Assembly: GCF_052324685.1 (NCBI RefSeq)
Contig: NC_135222.1
Coordinates: 4,131,749-4,195,748 of the forward strand
Origin: Brachyhypopomus gauderio
Taxonomy: Eukaryota > Chordata > Actinopteri > Gymnotiformes > Hypopomidae
Reading direction: 5' to 3'
Length of the DNA: 64,000 nucleotides
Under the pieces are notes generated by a model. It had not been told where the DNA came from, ran no database searches, and worked only from the letters and a program-made list of their open reading frames with translations. Below, piece after piece: positions 1 to 19,711 of the stretch (position 1 is the stretch's first letter; every line of letters starts with the position of its first letter). The translations under genes and the position numbers were made by a program.

Positions 1-617
1 CATCTTCTGAAATGGAACGATTTGTTTTTACAGCGCAAGAGTTATGTTGCCACCACGTAGCAGACATACAGTGGTCACTTATGTGACTTTATGGACGCTC
101 CGGAAAATTTGAGTGAAAATACGCGTTATACAAAATACACCCAGGTGTTGTATGCCAAACCTGAAACCCCCCCTCCCTCCCCCGGGAACTCAGGTGACCT
201 GCTGAAGAGGAGCGAAAAGTGTTGAAACCAAAATTCAGACGGACAGGTGAACCGACAACAGAGAGAAACACCTCCTGTAAGAGAAACACCTCCCCTAAGA
301 GAAACACCTCCCCTAAGAGAAACACCTCCCGTAAGAGAAACACCTCCCCTAAGAGAAACACCTCCCCTAAGAGAAACACCTCCCCTAAGAGAAACACCTC
401 CCCTAAGAGAAACACCTCCCGTAAGAGAAACACCTCCCGTAAGAGAAACACCTCCCGTAAGCCGGTACCTGCAGAATGTACTGAGTCAAGGAGACGGAGG
501 GGAGAGGAGACGGAGGGGAGAGCAGCGTGACCGGACTTTACAAGCAGGAGAGAGGAGGACAGAGGAGGGAAAGGGAGGGGGGTAGACCGGGCGGGGGGCT
601 GGGCGGACTGAACAACT
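1..617 (-). other. map2k2: map2k2 3' UTR and downstream flank
   Basis: This stretch lies downstream of the map2k2 stop codon on the minus strand. It holds an 18-bp minisatellite (262-459) and G/A-rich sequence around 480-600. I see no AATAAA on the minus strand here, so the end of the transcript cannot be placed and may lie outside the window. The short open frames are products of the in-frame 18-bp repeat and are not genes. Confidence 0.55.
262..459. repeat. 18-bp minisatellite, 11 copies
   Basis: Eleven tandem units of the form AGAGAAACACCTCCCSTA follow one another without gaps. The variable base is C or G near the 3' end, and the first unit reads CTGTA. The period is a multiple of three, so all frames stay open on both strands, which produces repetitive pseudo-ORFs (PKRNTS and EVFLLG repeats). 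It lies in the presumed 3' UTR of map2k2. Confidence 0.95.
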
Positions 618-7403
<6,786 letters not shown>

Positions 7404-9303
7404 GACTGACTATTATAGGCGTTGGCTATTTTATTTTACTTTATTTAGAGAGATGAACCACTGAATTGTCGCAACTGGAATTATTTATCCTAAAATCAAA
7501 ATAGCTGTTAAAAAAAAATTCAAAATTTTCCGAAGGCCTAATTGGAAGAGCCCGTCATGCTTATTGAAGGTCTATCAGTCTGACAAGCAGCGAGTAGGCG
7601 GATGACAGGAAGACGCCAGAAGCGCTTCTCGCATGAACGTACGAGCATTTGCTAGTCGTAAACCTCGCTGACTTGCAAAGCTGTTTATTTTAGGGTCTGT
7701 ACTAACGTTTCAGAAGAATACATCGTTGTAACGTTTATCTTAGAAACAGCTGCCAGAAGAGGAATCGCGCCTCGCGTGACGGCCCTGGCTTCTCGGTGCT
7801 CCAGCACACATAGGAAGCGCCGCCGGACAGACGTCCTCGGGTCCCTGTCCTCGGACACTCGACGTCTCCTGTTCACCGAGAGACCGCGACATAAAGCATG
7901 TCGGAGTGTCTGCTGTCGATGTGTGACTGTCTTTCAAAATTCCGTTTAAACTCTTCATAAATTTGCAGGAAAAAAAAAAATCCGGTACAGGAAGCAGCTC
8001 TCCCAACAGGAGGAAGCTTTCAGCGTCTCGCGAGATTTCGTGCAGAATACAAACTATCGCGATAAAACGGTTATAAAGGTCTCACGGCACGGTAGAATAA
8101 AAGCGGAGGGTGCCCCGCTTCTTAAATACGTGGTGTCTGTTCACAAAAATAACCAACGACTAGACCGGCTCGATGAATCCACGTTTCCACGTTTCAAAAC
8201 CAAGAAACATGCTAAATGGATAGGTTTAGTTAAGAGAAAGTGACTAATAGAGATTCACTGATCTACAAATCATTCGTTTCCCTGAATTTCGTGTCCTCCG
8301 ATATTCAGATCGCAGGATCTGCGAAAACGTTTTAAAACTCAAACGAGGAACCGGTTTCGTCCCAGTCTTCACATGGCATTGGTCCAAACACACCAGTGTG
8401 TATGAAGCCTATTACAAAAGCGCCAGGTTTGCTGACGAAATTACAAATATACAAAAAAGAATAGGCTATATGTTGTTAATGGCACATGGTGATCTACGTA
8501 TTATAGCTAGAAGTATTACAGGAGAATTAAACGTTTTATCCCATGTTAATAACTGCACAAGTCTCAAAGCATTTCAGTTTATACATGACATTTTAGAACT
8601 TTATTTATCTTGAGGTAGGCTATGCGTGCGAGGGACACTGTGTAATCTGCGAAATATGATTTCTCCTTATTACGGATGAGTTATATGATGACACTGGGTT
8701 AGTGTAGTACGTAGTGAAATAGACAAATGTCTTGTTCGTATTAAAGCCAAAGCTTCCAAATGTACGCAATTTGAACACACGTAAATGTTCCGTGACTGGG
8801 CCACGCACCGTCCCTATTCCGCTCGCATCAAGTTGCAAGCACATCCCGACATGCGTTTATTGCGACGACTACACAGCCAGTGACCTCTAGTGGACAGATC
8901 GAGCAATTGCCTTTGTTAAATTAGCTCAAACCTCATTTAATCTCTAACAGGGCACCTATGGTCAAATAAGATTATATATTTCATGTGAAGTGGTTAATTA
9001 TTTAAAGATAAGATCTTAAAACACACGTGAAAGACAAAAGTTAAATGTTTTTAAAATCAGTTTAATTAATTGCACACAAATGACACGTTAAGAGTATGAC
9101 TTCCTTAGAATGTTTACACTTTTTCAAAACAGGGACATCTGAGTACGTGTTTCTACGGCCAAGTCCAACGCTGAGGACATGACAGGATTTCAGTGACTTA
9201 TATAACTCTTATGAATGTGGCAATATCCACCCACTAACATTTCAGTTATTTAATTCCACCCACTTCAGCAATTGGAGGCAATTCAGAATTTGATAAAATA
9301 TTA
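7404..9303. other. Intergenic: map2k2 promoter side and pias4 downstream flank
   Basis: Contains the presumed map2k2 promoter and 5' UTR (GC-richer from 7560 to 8060, with CpG-containing words such as TCTCGCGAGA at 8026-8035, a palindromic element found in many vertebrate housekeeping promoters). The remaining 8100-9300 is AT-rich. Small open frames at 8040-8243 and 8398-8613 match nothing I recognise. Confidence 0.4.
8026..8035. promoter_or_regulatory. TCTCGCGAGA palindromic promoter motif
   Basis: A perfect 10-bp TCTCGCGAGA palindrome sits about 620 bp upstream of the map2k2 start codon. This motif is known from TATA-less vertebrate promoters. Assignment to map2k2 is by position only. Confidence 0.45.
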
Positions 9304-12209
9304 TTTATTAATTTTTTTATTGGCTTTTAATATGAACATATAAAAAGACACAACAAACAAAACATTTACATCAAGGATTGCAAGCCACTGCCCATGCTGT
9401 CATAAGCACTGTAAGAAGGGACTCCACTCCTGCCCCAAAGAACTGCAGGTCAGACCCATTTTATCATCCATCACCTAGCAGGTTACTCAAACATTCTAAC
9501 CTTCCCGACTGTTGCAAAGCTGAAAATCTGTTTGTGTCATCAAACATCCAATGGACACATAGACTTCTATTTTTCCCCTACCCACTTCTCTTAGAATGGA
9601 TCTGCATATAAGAGGCTTAACATGGAAATCTATTTCAAGAGGGTCCTACATTTTAGCTGCAGAAACAAAGAGAGAGAGACCACACAAATGTAGTCCAAAT
9701 TGATGCACAAACTACCACAGGGCCCTGTGCAGAGAAAAATATGCCATAACCAGCATGTCTCTCTGCCGAAATGTGAAGTTGGGGAGTATTAAGGAACACA
9801 TGGAAGACCATGCAGACGCACACAAATCAAAATAATATCGAAATTGACTTTATCCATGGCTAAGACATTCCCTTGCACAAATGGAATACAGTACTGAGCG
9901 TCTTCAAGTCACATTTAAGGACAATTTATAGAGGGGGGAGGGGTGGGGGCCAAAATCAAACCAAGGCAAGCAGGCCACCAGGAGCAGTGGAAATAGCGCA
10001 GTGGTTTCCATCAAGACTGGAGCTTTCAAATTAAAAGCATGAAGCTTAACGGTTTGTTTTGGAAAACATTTTTTTTTTTTTTGTGTGAATCAAATCCATT
10101 ATGAAGAATATGCTTAAATCAATGATTATAACTCATGACCCAACGAGAAAGGAATCAGACTAATAACTTAGGACTTTTGAAGGGGATCACTAAAGTCTGC
10201 TTTTACGAGTGCTGCTCAAGGGTCAGTTCCTTTCCCCCTCCTCTCCGTAACTGCACTTATTTGCTAGGAACGAGTGATCCCAGACTCTGACCGAAGTCGG
10301 GGACGCAAGTTCTGAGAACAGGATAGTGTCTCCGTGATATTCCTGCGGATAGACGGCCCGCACGCCGGCCGAGTGTCAGGGCTTCGTTGCTCAACTGCTC
10401 CAGTGAAATCTCCCACCTGCAAAACTGATGGGCGGCCAACCAGCAAGGAGCCTGTGCAAATAAACAAGCCTGACAACAACATTTCCTTACAAAAAAGGAA
10501 AAAAACTAAACAAAAAGGAAGAAAAAACAAACAAAAAAGCCCTATAATCACTGCACTCATCTGTAATGCCAAAGGCTATTTTAAAGACAAATAATAGAAC
10601 CAATGAAGTTTCATTTTGATGACAAAAAAAAAAACAAACATTCGAAGAATATTGCATGTTATATGAATACCAACTTCACATCAGAAAATGAAGCAAAAAT
10701 GTACCCATCTCACATCAGAACAAATAGCATCCAACAGCACTTCTGAATCACGGGCTTCACAGTGGAAACTAATTCTCCCATCACTCACAAGCGAAACCAA
10801 GTGTCCCACCGCAAACAGCGTCTAACCCCATGGTCACACGCCTGCTCGAGTTCATGCTGTCAGTAAAAGTCCAGGAACTGAAACTGGTCTATGGCCATTT
10901 GGCTTCTTGGCATCGGGGTGGGCATCTGCACAATCCTCTCTGCCCCCCACCAGCCCCCCCTGACAAATTAAAAGTCCTCATTTAAAGCAGTCCTACTTGA
11001 TCTAAATCATTGCTCCCCTTCACAGTCTTAACCGAGTAACCCAATAAGAGTGGGAATCAGAGACCTGCAATCATTCGGTAATGTTCTAATGTTCATATGT
11101 AATCATTATGTCCTACTGTACAATATTTACCTGATGGAACAACAGTTCCAGTAAGGATCACTAACTGAAATCCTTGTGTTCCAAACGTTGACCTTTGACG
11201 AGAAAGTACTCCTTTTATATTTAGTTAATTATGAGCAAACCTGATTGGAAATCCAATGCTTATGGCGAACTTCAGGGCTGTGTTAGTGATACAGAAAAGG
11301 GCACCACAAATAAGTGTAGTGAATGAGCTCCCTCCAGTGTTACTGCACAAAACACAAAACAACAAACTCAAATCAAGTCAGGTTTGCCTTTAGACTGAGG
11401 TAGGTTGTCAATTTCTGTGGACAAAGGAGCAATACAAGGGGAAACAGAAATAAATACATAGAGGGGAAAAAACAAAAACAGGAAAAAAAAGAAAAAAAAA
11501 ACCCAAAACCCCCTTAGTTTCCAAATCCGACTGAACCATGCATAATTACTGCAACATCTGAAAGTTGTTTTGGCTTTATGTTGATGGCAATTCTATATCA
11601 AAGCCCAGTGATAATGCCTCCATATGAGCTGTGGGTGGTACAGTTAGACGGGAAAAACAAACAAACAAAAAAACATGGGGGGGAAAAAAAAAAAAAAAAA
11701 AAAAACTCAGCACTGCTTTTGATCTTGCGATATTGCCAACATTTGGAGAAGAGCAGCATCTTTAATGAGCATCTCCTCACACAACTGAACAATGGTGAAA
11801 GCTGGAAAGCCTGACTGTGAGGCTAAGTGGGGCAAAAACAACAACACGTAGTGGAAGTGAATGAGAAAGGAATGCGGGTGGTTGTAACTCCTCCATAGTA
11901 ATTTAAAGGGAGAATACAGTATTCAGATGCTGAGGAGAGAAGATGGCTTTTAGAGGGCCTCAGTGGGTCTCCAGTGGTGTCATGAGGATGCCCATCTGCT
12001 CCAGAGGTCAACAGCTTAGGTTTGTGCATGTGTTCAGGTGTCTGCGAGTGTTTCAGGGGCAAATGTGTTTTAGGAGAGGAAAAAACAGGAGATTGGGGAG
12101 GTGGTGGTGGGGGAGGGGACTCTTCTGAAATTCCAGGGCTCAGATCTGACCCGTCCACCCCCCCCTCCTTTCCCCCCAGGTCTCTCTCAGTCTGCAACTC
12201 CAGCCTGCC
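9304..12209 (-). other. pias4: pias4 3' UTR with candidate poly(A) signal
   Basis: About 2.9 kb of non-coding sequence follows the pias4 stop. A minus-strand AATAAA (TTTATT at 9304-9309) is the candidate poly(A) signal at its far end. Several A-rich and T-rich runs are present, including A23 near 11682-11704. No other gene is recognisable. Confidence 0.5.
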
Positions 12210-14605
12210 TCAGTATGCAGTGACCAGGTCTTTGTCGTAATCGTATCGGCCCCTCTTGGGCGGTGGACTGTCCTGGCTGTCCTCTGTGTCCTCGCTGTCT
12301 CCAGCCCCCCCTCCTCCCCCCTCCTCGTCCGACGAGTCATCCAGAGTAAGGTCCACCACGGCCCCGCCTCCCGAAGCACCACCCGGCCCGGCCACACCCA
12401 CCGCCGGCCCGCCCGACACCGACTTCCCCGTCTGGCTCGTGCTGCTATGCGACGGGGAGTGGCCGTTAGCCTCGGGAACACCTGACGTGGGAATACGGAA
12501 AAGAAGACGGATTAACAAGAGCGCTACGAGATCTAAAACAGCTCAGGTAGAAGTATTTCTCGGGAGTTCCGTGGTTTTTTTAGTAGCAGAAGAAATCACG
12601 TACATATATCCACCAGCGGATACTCTGGAGTGCGACTGCTCTCCCTCTCTCGATCTTTGTCCTTCTCGTCTCTGATGGGTCTCCACGAGCCATCGGTCAA
12701 GTACTCGATCTCCTCCACGTCCTCCGTCTCCTTCAGGATCTCCGACAGCAACCTGGAACAGGAAAACTGGCAGCTTATAGTCGACCGCACCCCCCAACCT
12801 TCACACCCCCCCCCCCCCCCCGGCCACGGGGGCGCACAACATACGGCGTGTCCCTCCACTCACCCGTCGATGGTAAGCAGCTCGTACGGAGCAGGCTTGT
12901 CGCACACGGGACAGGTCCACGTGGGCTTCTTTTCGTTCATTTGCAGGAAGAAGACGGCATCGAAACACTGCAGGTGCGCGCAGGTGAGTGCCCGGCACGG
13001 CACCCCTAGCCGCATTTTCACCAGCTGAGGAGACGTGGAGGGACGACGGGGGGGTCACTTACTGTCCCCAGAGGTGCAAGTTCATCAGAGTATCAAACAG
13101 CATACTAGCGATTTTTTATATAAATATTCCAACTAAAGTAGAAGTCAAAAGATTCCATCTTCTGCTTCATACTGCTGCAAGGACATATGTGGACATGTGA
13201 GGCTTGCTAAATAACAATCCTGATCTGATTCAGATCCAAAGGTAAATTTTTATAGGCCAAAATATTCAAATATACCAATAAAGCAGAAAACTGAAATCTT
13301 GTTTAGGTTTGTAACCACTGCTGTTAAAAAGGAAACTCACCTTGCAAAAGGAAACGTATTAAAGGGGAAAACATACCGGGCAGATGAGAGACACTCTGAG
13401 TCCTGTAGTGGCAATCTCACTGTCAGGATCAAAACGCAACTTGTCCTGGACTGCAAGCAAGCAAACAAAGCCATGATCTGCACGGGTTCACCTCAGTCCG
13501 ATCACCCCAACCTCAGCGGATGGGAGTAGAACGGAAAAACACTGGTCCAAATCTGAATCAGGTTGCCGTCCCACACGGGTGAGGGAGGGGTCAGGGGTAA
13601 CCGCGCGCCCCGGGGACTCACTGCGTTCACGGCATCGCTCCGCATTCTCCACCGAACAAAGTTTGAGCTGGTTGAAGAGCTCAGCAGATGTGAAGACCCT
13701 CACCAGGTACACGGCCACAGAGTATCTCTGCATATGGGATCACAGCAAGAAGCCACACCCACTCAGTGACCACAACGTTCACATTCCTGCAGCACAATGA
13801 CATTTCGTAGGCCTGCTTTCCTCTTTGCCAAGCTATTTTGGTTCATGCCAGGTTAAAAATAAATAAATTAATTTTTTCGGTAATAATGAGGTCATGCTAC
13901 AATAGCCCGAGGAACCAAGTAAAGAACTAGAGTTTGATTTCTCTCCATCATAGTTTTATGGGTTTGCCTCTTCAGAAGAACACCGTGAGAAGGCTTTTAC
14001 GTCAGCCCAATGTTCTAATATATTAACCAACTCATCAGCTTCATCAATCTTTTAAGATTCACCTGATGTGTCCATTTTAAAATTACAAAGCAAATAAAAC
14101 AGAATATTCATAGACACAGTGTTATCCTAGGAATAGTGTTGAAACAGGCATTTCATTCAGCCTGTAAAGCCTCGAGGTTTGGGTGCAAACGTCCAATGTA
14201 GCTCCTGAGAAGACTTGCAGTGGTAAAAATACATTTTGTATCAAATGAAGTGTGTCGTCTTACAAACGAGGTGGACCAAGACCGTTCAAATGCTTCAGTG
14301 TGCCTTTTAGCAAACTACCTTTCCGAAGTTGCCCCACGTGATGGTGACGCGGTTGGTGGCTGTGGAGAGGTGAAGCCAGGGGGTGATGTTTACTGGACGA
14401 CAGGGTCGGCGAGGCTCCACTCCTGGCTTATTGGATGGGTAGTAACCCTGGCAACAACAAGTGAAGAAACGACAAAATAAATAAATAGGCAAATGTAGAT
14501 TTAAGCAATCTTGTTAACATTCAATATTAATTTAAGCACAGTAAAAGGACACCTTTAAGGGTTTTATTCCAAAGACATAGATCACAACCATTTCCTCATT
14601 TTTTT

Positions 14606-14693
<88 letters not shown>

Positions 14694-17050
14694 AATCACA
14701 CATATATGTGTCTATAATTTAATCCAAAGTATAGTTTGAAATAAAAGGCCTTAACTGGAATGAGTTGAGGGACAGTTTCTCAGACCCAGAAATTCCTAAT
14801 GATACAGCATTGGCACCACAAGCATAATCCATGCTCAGGAAAATAGCCTTTACAATGATCATTTACTCCCACCAAATGAGGTAGAAGTAGTTAGGCAGAG
14901 TGAGGAAGTAATAATTACATGGTCCTCACAGGCCAGATTCAAGTTTCAATTGTATTCATCCAATGAAATGTCGCAGTCTTGCTATGCAAGTAACCAAATC
15001 ACTAGTTCATGAACCCAAGGGAAATCTCACCGGAACGTGACAGTAGGACTGATTCACTTTGACAGCGATGTTGGGAGGGTATTGATCCTCCTGGACACCA
15101 TTAGAGTCTGTGTAACAGATTCTGAAAAAGATAATTAAAAACAAGAATTTCACGGCCATTTTCCAAATCCAACAGAAAAAAGTTCATCCAAACCTCCGAC
15201 AGACTTACCTAAGAACCACCTGGACTGATTTCACTCCTGGGCGAAGTTCACTAAGAACACAAGGGTAGAGAATAAAGTTTATACTTTTTACCAATCCATT
15301 TTGCCTCATCATTTAACATTGTAAATGTGTAAACATAAAAGCCAATTAAACACTATGAGCAAACTGCCCAGAGGAGACCCATATCTTATTTTTGCCCTTT
15401 CACTGCCATTTCTCACCTGGAGTTTCGGATCTGGTCCACCTGGCTCTGTGTTAATTCAAAAACACACTGACTATCCTGTAGTTTCTCACTGTTCTGAGCA
15501 ACTGCAAAGCATGGCAAGATTGGATCAAAAAAAAAATTTGGATCAGATTTTTTAACCTGGCAACAAACAAGAGTGACAATGAGGACCTGTCACATGTTCT
15601 TAATAAAACGTGACATACTTAGCTCTGTGGGTGGTAACAATGTTTCTAAGTTGTGGTAGAAAGGCAAGGCCACTAGTTTAACTTCGGCAGCTGGAGGAGC
15701 GGCCAACTTGGGCATGCCGTTGAGGTAGTCTGTGCCCTGTGTGGCGCCTCGAGGGGAGGAATTGAGGCTCGGATAGGACACTGCCTGCACTCCTTCGGGG
15801 CGGCGGGCGGCCAGCCACCCGGGGGCCTTGGGGAATCGCGTCTCGTAGAGCTGCCGCACGTTCTTCAGGAGCTCTGGGCTGTATTCCGTCTGTACCAGCC
15901 GCAGCGCTCGGCCCACCAGGTCCTGCTTTAGCCCACTTTTACTGCGTCCCATTGAGGCCAGCAGCGTCTGCAGGTCAGACACCCGGAAGCTCTTCACCAT
16001 GTTCTGTCCACAGCACCGACGGAGAGACAAGGACAGAAACAAATGGAGTGCATGTTTAGATGCTTTCAGATTGTGCAATGACATTTTAAATAACCAGACA
16101 GACTTGGCTGATCCATGGTGACGTCTTCACAAGGTGCTGCAAAGGGACCAAAATTACATATTATATTCTAAATGACATAAAACTATTACTTTCTCATAAA
16201 GTTACTGACTGAAATGAAAAGCAGTCTGCGGTGTGAACTTCCACGATCCCGTAGGATCTCGTGACTTTAACATTGTGTATGTTGAAAATATTACTTAACT
16301 CACTTAACCAAGTACATAAAACTGCTTATGTGATTTTTTTTCTTCTGGCCTGCAAATAACCAAAGCTTTGTGATTGTATTTAAAAGGCCTGTGTTGCAAA
16401 TTATGCATCGACTGTCAAAGTACCCAAATATAGCCAACTGCCTCCAAACCCATGTCTGTTGTCAGCCACATGGTAGGTTAACTTGCACTAGACAACCATG
16501 CACCATCATAAACACATGCCAACGTTATACATCATGCACTAGCAGACGGCTAGCCAAGAGGCACGAGTACTATTGTAGTGCAAGCAGCTTCACTTCTTGT
16601 TGTGAGAACGTCCAACCTGACATGTCAGGACTATGTTATTAAAATGACAGTTGCGTCTATCTGGAAAATTTTCAAGTTCCCAAATAGGCGTGATGTTCAA
16701 AAGATGGACCTCGTCGCCTTAGTTTCGCGCCTAGATCGTGTGCTACTGTTTTTAACAGTCCCATCATTCATTTCCACCAACGTTAGCCTGCTAGCTGCTA
16801 GCAGACAAGTGAGACAGCTATGCTAAGCTAGTTAGCTTACGTCCCTTGCCCCGGCACAGACACAACTGCCAACGCAGTTTAGGGAGTACCAGTGAAAACA
16901 AATTAAGATAACACTACACAACCTCCAGTTCAGGTTTAGTTGTATTCAGATGAAAAGAAACGAGTCTCTCTTGGCCTTGTGACCGGTTTTATTTTCCACA
17001 TAAAAAAGATCTCATTTACTCACCATCGCTTCTACCAGTTCGGCCGCCAT
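12210..17050 (-). CDS. pias4: PIAS4 (PIASy), SUMO E3 ligase, complete (11 exons)
   Basis: Nuclear E3 that transfers SUMO from UBC9 to transcription and chromatin factors. Coding exons: 17050-17024, 16003-15619, 15501-15417, 15250-15209, 15121-15031, 14447-14319, 13727-13622, 13450-13377, 13024-12864, 12752-12604, 12481-12210. The joins stay in phase and give 506 codons (human PIAS4 has 510). Domains: SAP near residues 12-45 ([20 protein letters not shown]), PINIT region with [18 protein letters not shown] zinc-binding cluster in [14 protein letters not shown] and [11 protein letters not shown], and an acidic C-terminus with a SUMO-interacting motif [13 protein letters not shown]. Exon 10 must use the donor GTACGT at 12603; an upstream GTGGAT would break the frame. 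The C-terminal tail is richer in Gly/Ala than the human one. An (AT)n microsatellite (14608-14692) lies in intron 5. Confidence 0.97.
14608..14692. repeat. (TA)n microsatellite in pias4 intron 5
   Basis: More than 40 uninterrupted TA dinucleotides lie between pias4 exons 6 and 5. Confidence 0.97.
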
Positions 17051-17054
17051 CTTC
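17041..17054 (-). promoter_or_regulatory. YY1-type element AAGATGGCGGC overlapping the pias4 start codon
   Basis: On the minus strand the sequence around the initiator ATG reads GAAGATGGCGGCCG. This contains the full YY1 core AAGATGGCGGC, the arrangement known from TATA-less promoters where YY1 binds just downstream of the transcription start. It implies a very short 5' UTR, if the site is functional. Confidence 0.55.
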
Positions 17055-18597
17055 ACAAAGCAGCCCCGCGAGAGCCAGAAGCGAAAGGCGGCAGCGCACC
17101 AATGAAAAGCACAGAAGGCTTTCGGTGCCAGCGCGGACGGACCAATCGGCGTACGTCAACGTCACAAAATGGACGGGGCTAAAGAGAAAGAGGCGTGAGT
17201 GCAAGGGTTTAAAAAGACAGTGCGCTTAAAAAAAAGAACGCTCACAGCTAGGTCTTCCCTTCCTGTTAGGCCTCTCATTCCTGTAAAGCTGCCCAGTGCT
17301 GTCTGAACCTCAAAGTCTAACTTGTCCACTTTAATAGCCTGGTGTAAGGGCGAAAGCACGTCATATTTTGAATTCATGTTCGACACGAGCATAGTGCATG
17401 CCGCGTGAAGCGGGAAAGAGCGCGTGGCTCCGTCGACTCCATTCCGTGGCAGGAAAATCCATTCCATAAGTTGTAGGAAGCCAAACAATGAGGAATAAAT
17501 GCTTTGTTTAATCTTTACGTTCAGTTATTTTGAATCCCCACTTGGACAACCAAATAGGATTCATCAATAAGTTGTGATCTTTACACATTATAGAATACTG
17601 TAAGATACGACAGAACTCCTTAACAGCGACAGCAGTGGATAAAAACAGCTTAGAACAGAAAAATCAATTTTACACATTCCTCAACCAACTCCATCTCGTG
17701 TTTTACTTGCCCACTGCCGGTGGTGGGGGAGGGGAAGAATGTTGAGAACACTGGTGTAAAAGAATCAGGGCTATGAATTGTCAGCATTGGTCTGATAAGG
17801 GAAAACCTCCTGTATTTAATTTGCAGGTCAACGACAAAGTCATCTTAACCAATAATCAACAACAGTAATGTATTATGTAAATGCAAACATACTGCTATAT
17901 ATTGCAGTTCTTGGGTGATAAACGATCATGCATTGTGTGAGAAGAGTCAGTACATTTCATTAAAATTTTAAATGTCTATTGTGGTGGTGATTGACGATCT
18001 CGCCACACACGATGTTGTCTGTGGCAAAGGAATAGCCCAAGCTGTGGCCTCGTGAAAACATTTTCTATCTTTTTTCTCTGATGCAAATTCATTAAGACTT
18101 TATCTCAGAAGTCAAGTTTTTTTCTTAATAGAAACTCCTATTCAGTTTCCTCAATGTGCCACGATTTTTGCTTTTAGTACACTTACCAGCACGCTAGTAT
18201 TTCTTAGCAGTGCACCGCACAGTTCATCTGGGCACACCTAATATGAGCTGTGAGACTGCTGTGGCTGTGAGACTGCCTTCCTCTCAGTTATCATCCCTGT
18301 GAAGATCTCTGTAGTATCCCCACTTTAGTCATGTTGAAAGCCAAAGGCAGTGAACCTGTGATGGAAAAGCCACATGTGCATTCATACCTGGACCTTGCCA
18401 TTTGTTTCTCGTGTGTATGATACAATAATACAGTGAGACTTCACTGGATTGAGACTTCACTGGAGTGAACACAAGTGACAAATTATTAAACTTTTTATAC
18501 ATTTCAAGTCAGCATCTGGCAACAGATTAGGAAGCCAACCAAGTCAAAACATGCTAACATATTACAAATGAAAGCATAGAGTCTGAAAAGGAATGTT
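17055..18597. other. Intergenic between pias4 promoter and scamp4 3' end
   Basis: The first 400 bp upstream of pias4 are CpG-containing, as expected of a promoter; the rest is AT-rich. An open frame of 108 codons at 17162-17488 (minus) has no recognisable motif and was not called. Confidence 0.4.
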
Positions 18598-19711
18598 TTT
18601 ATTAAAGTAAAACAGTAACATGTTACTTATGAATGTACAATCTCATCAAATATATTCAGTCAATTGCTGACTTACACATTAAGAGTAGAGATGAGAAGAG
18701 TATTTATTGAAAAAATATCAAACTCTTGTGATCCGACAAAGGACAAAAAAGGTGAAGTTGTAAAAGATCCAGCCCTATACTAACAAAAAAATTTCAAATG
18801 CAAGAATCTGCAGCTATTCTGTAAACACAGTGGTCCAGGTAACATACTGATGAAAATGAGCTGGAACACTGGCTAAAGGAATGTACACTTTCACAGCATG
18901 GCACCAACATTAAAAACGGTGGTTGTCCTGGAGAACAGCAGCACTGAGCAAAGTGAGAATTCTGAGCAATTGAAATTGTGAAATAGAAATTGTGAGAATG
19001 AAGCAAAAATAGTAATAGCAATTCTGTCTAGATATGCATGATCGTGTCCTCATGCATTTAAAGATCTTTAAGACATGCGATAGCAGAAGGCATTTTAAGG
19101 TGCATCTCCATTTTGGAGATTAGGCACAAATTTTGAACAGTAACATGAACATCACTGAGAGGGGAAACGAAGCCAATGTCATCTTAAAAACATGCAAGTT
19201 TATGCACATCTCCAATGCATAAAAGGACTCAATAACTGAATCATGACAGTTCCCGATGAATGTCAAATACCTCTTAAACGCAAGATACACATTTTTAAAT
19301 GGTTTGGAAATCTACATAGTTCCAACAAAACATAAAAATATGAATTCATGGCTTCTGTTCTGAAACATGAAGGGTGCAATTCTGCTTTACATAGTGTTAC
19401 AATGTCAACATTTTGAATAAAGACTTTGCAAGCTGCCACCACCTGAGTGTGAGCAGTGTCTCATCAACATGACTTTCATCCAGTAATATAATTTCTACTT
19501 CTGCAGGTATGATTGAGAAGTGGGCAATGCAACATTTCTGTGATGCAAATTGTAAACAGAAGTTTACTTCTGTCCATCGTAGGACCGTCTTCTTGCCGTC
19601 GGTTTGCCATCACTGTAAGTTTCATGCCTTTAGTGTTGAGATAGGGGGCTGCAGAGACACCCACTATGGGTGGGGGGGGAGGTACACTCTGGCACCATCT
19701 AGCTTTCACTT
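18598..19711 (-). other. scamp4: scamp4 3' UTR with poly(A) signal
   Basis: Non-coding AT-rich sequence follows the scamp4 stop. A minus-strand AATAAA (TTTATT at 18598-18603) is a plausible poly(A) signal about 1.1 kb downstream of the stop. Confidence 0.5.

Noticed and set aside
89-585. Overlapping ORFs on both strands around the 18-bp repeat
   Set aside because: Repeat-driven open frames with no conserved domain.
8040-8613. Two small plus-strand ORFs upstream of map2k2
   Set aside because: No recognised family and no supporting splice context.
12614-12614. Upstream donor CTG|GTGGAT for pias4 exon 10
   Set aside because: It would leave phase 0 and put the last exon in the wrong frame; the GTACGT donor after 12604 restores the [10 protein letters not shown] reading and the SIM.
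12256-12675. Plus-strand ORF opposite pias4 last exons
   Set aside because: Antisense shadow of the Ser/Gly/Pro-rich pias4 C-terminus.
17162-17488. 108-codon minus-strand ORF upstream of pias4
   Set aside because: No recognisable domain and it lies in the pias4 promoter flank.
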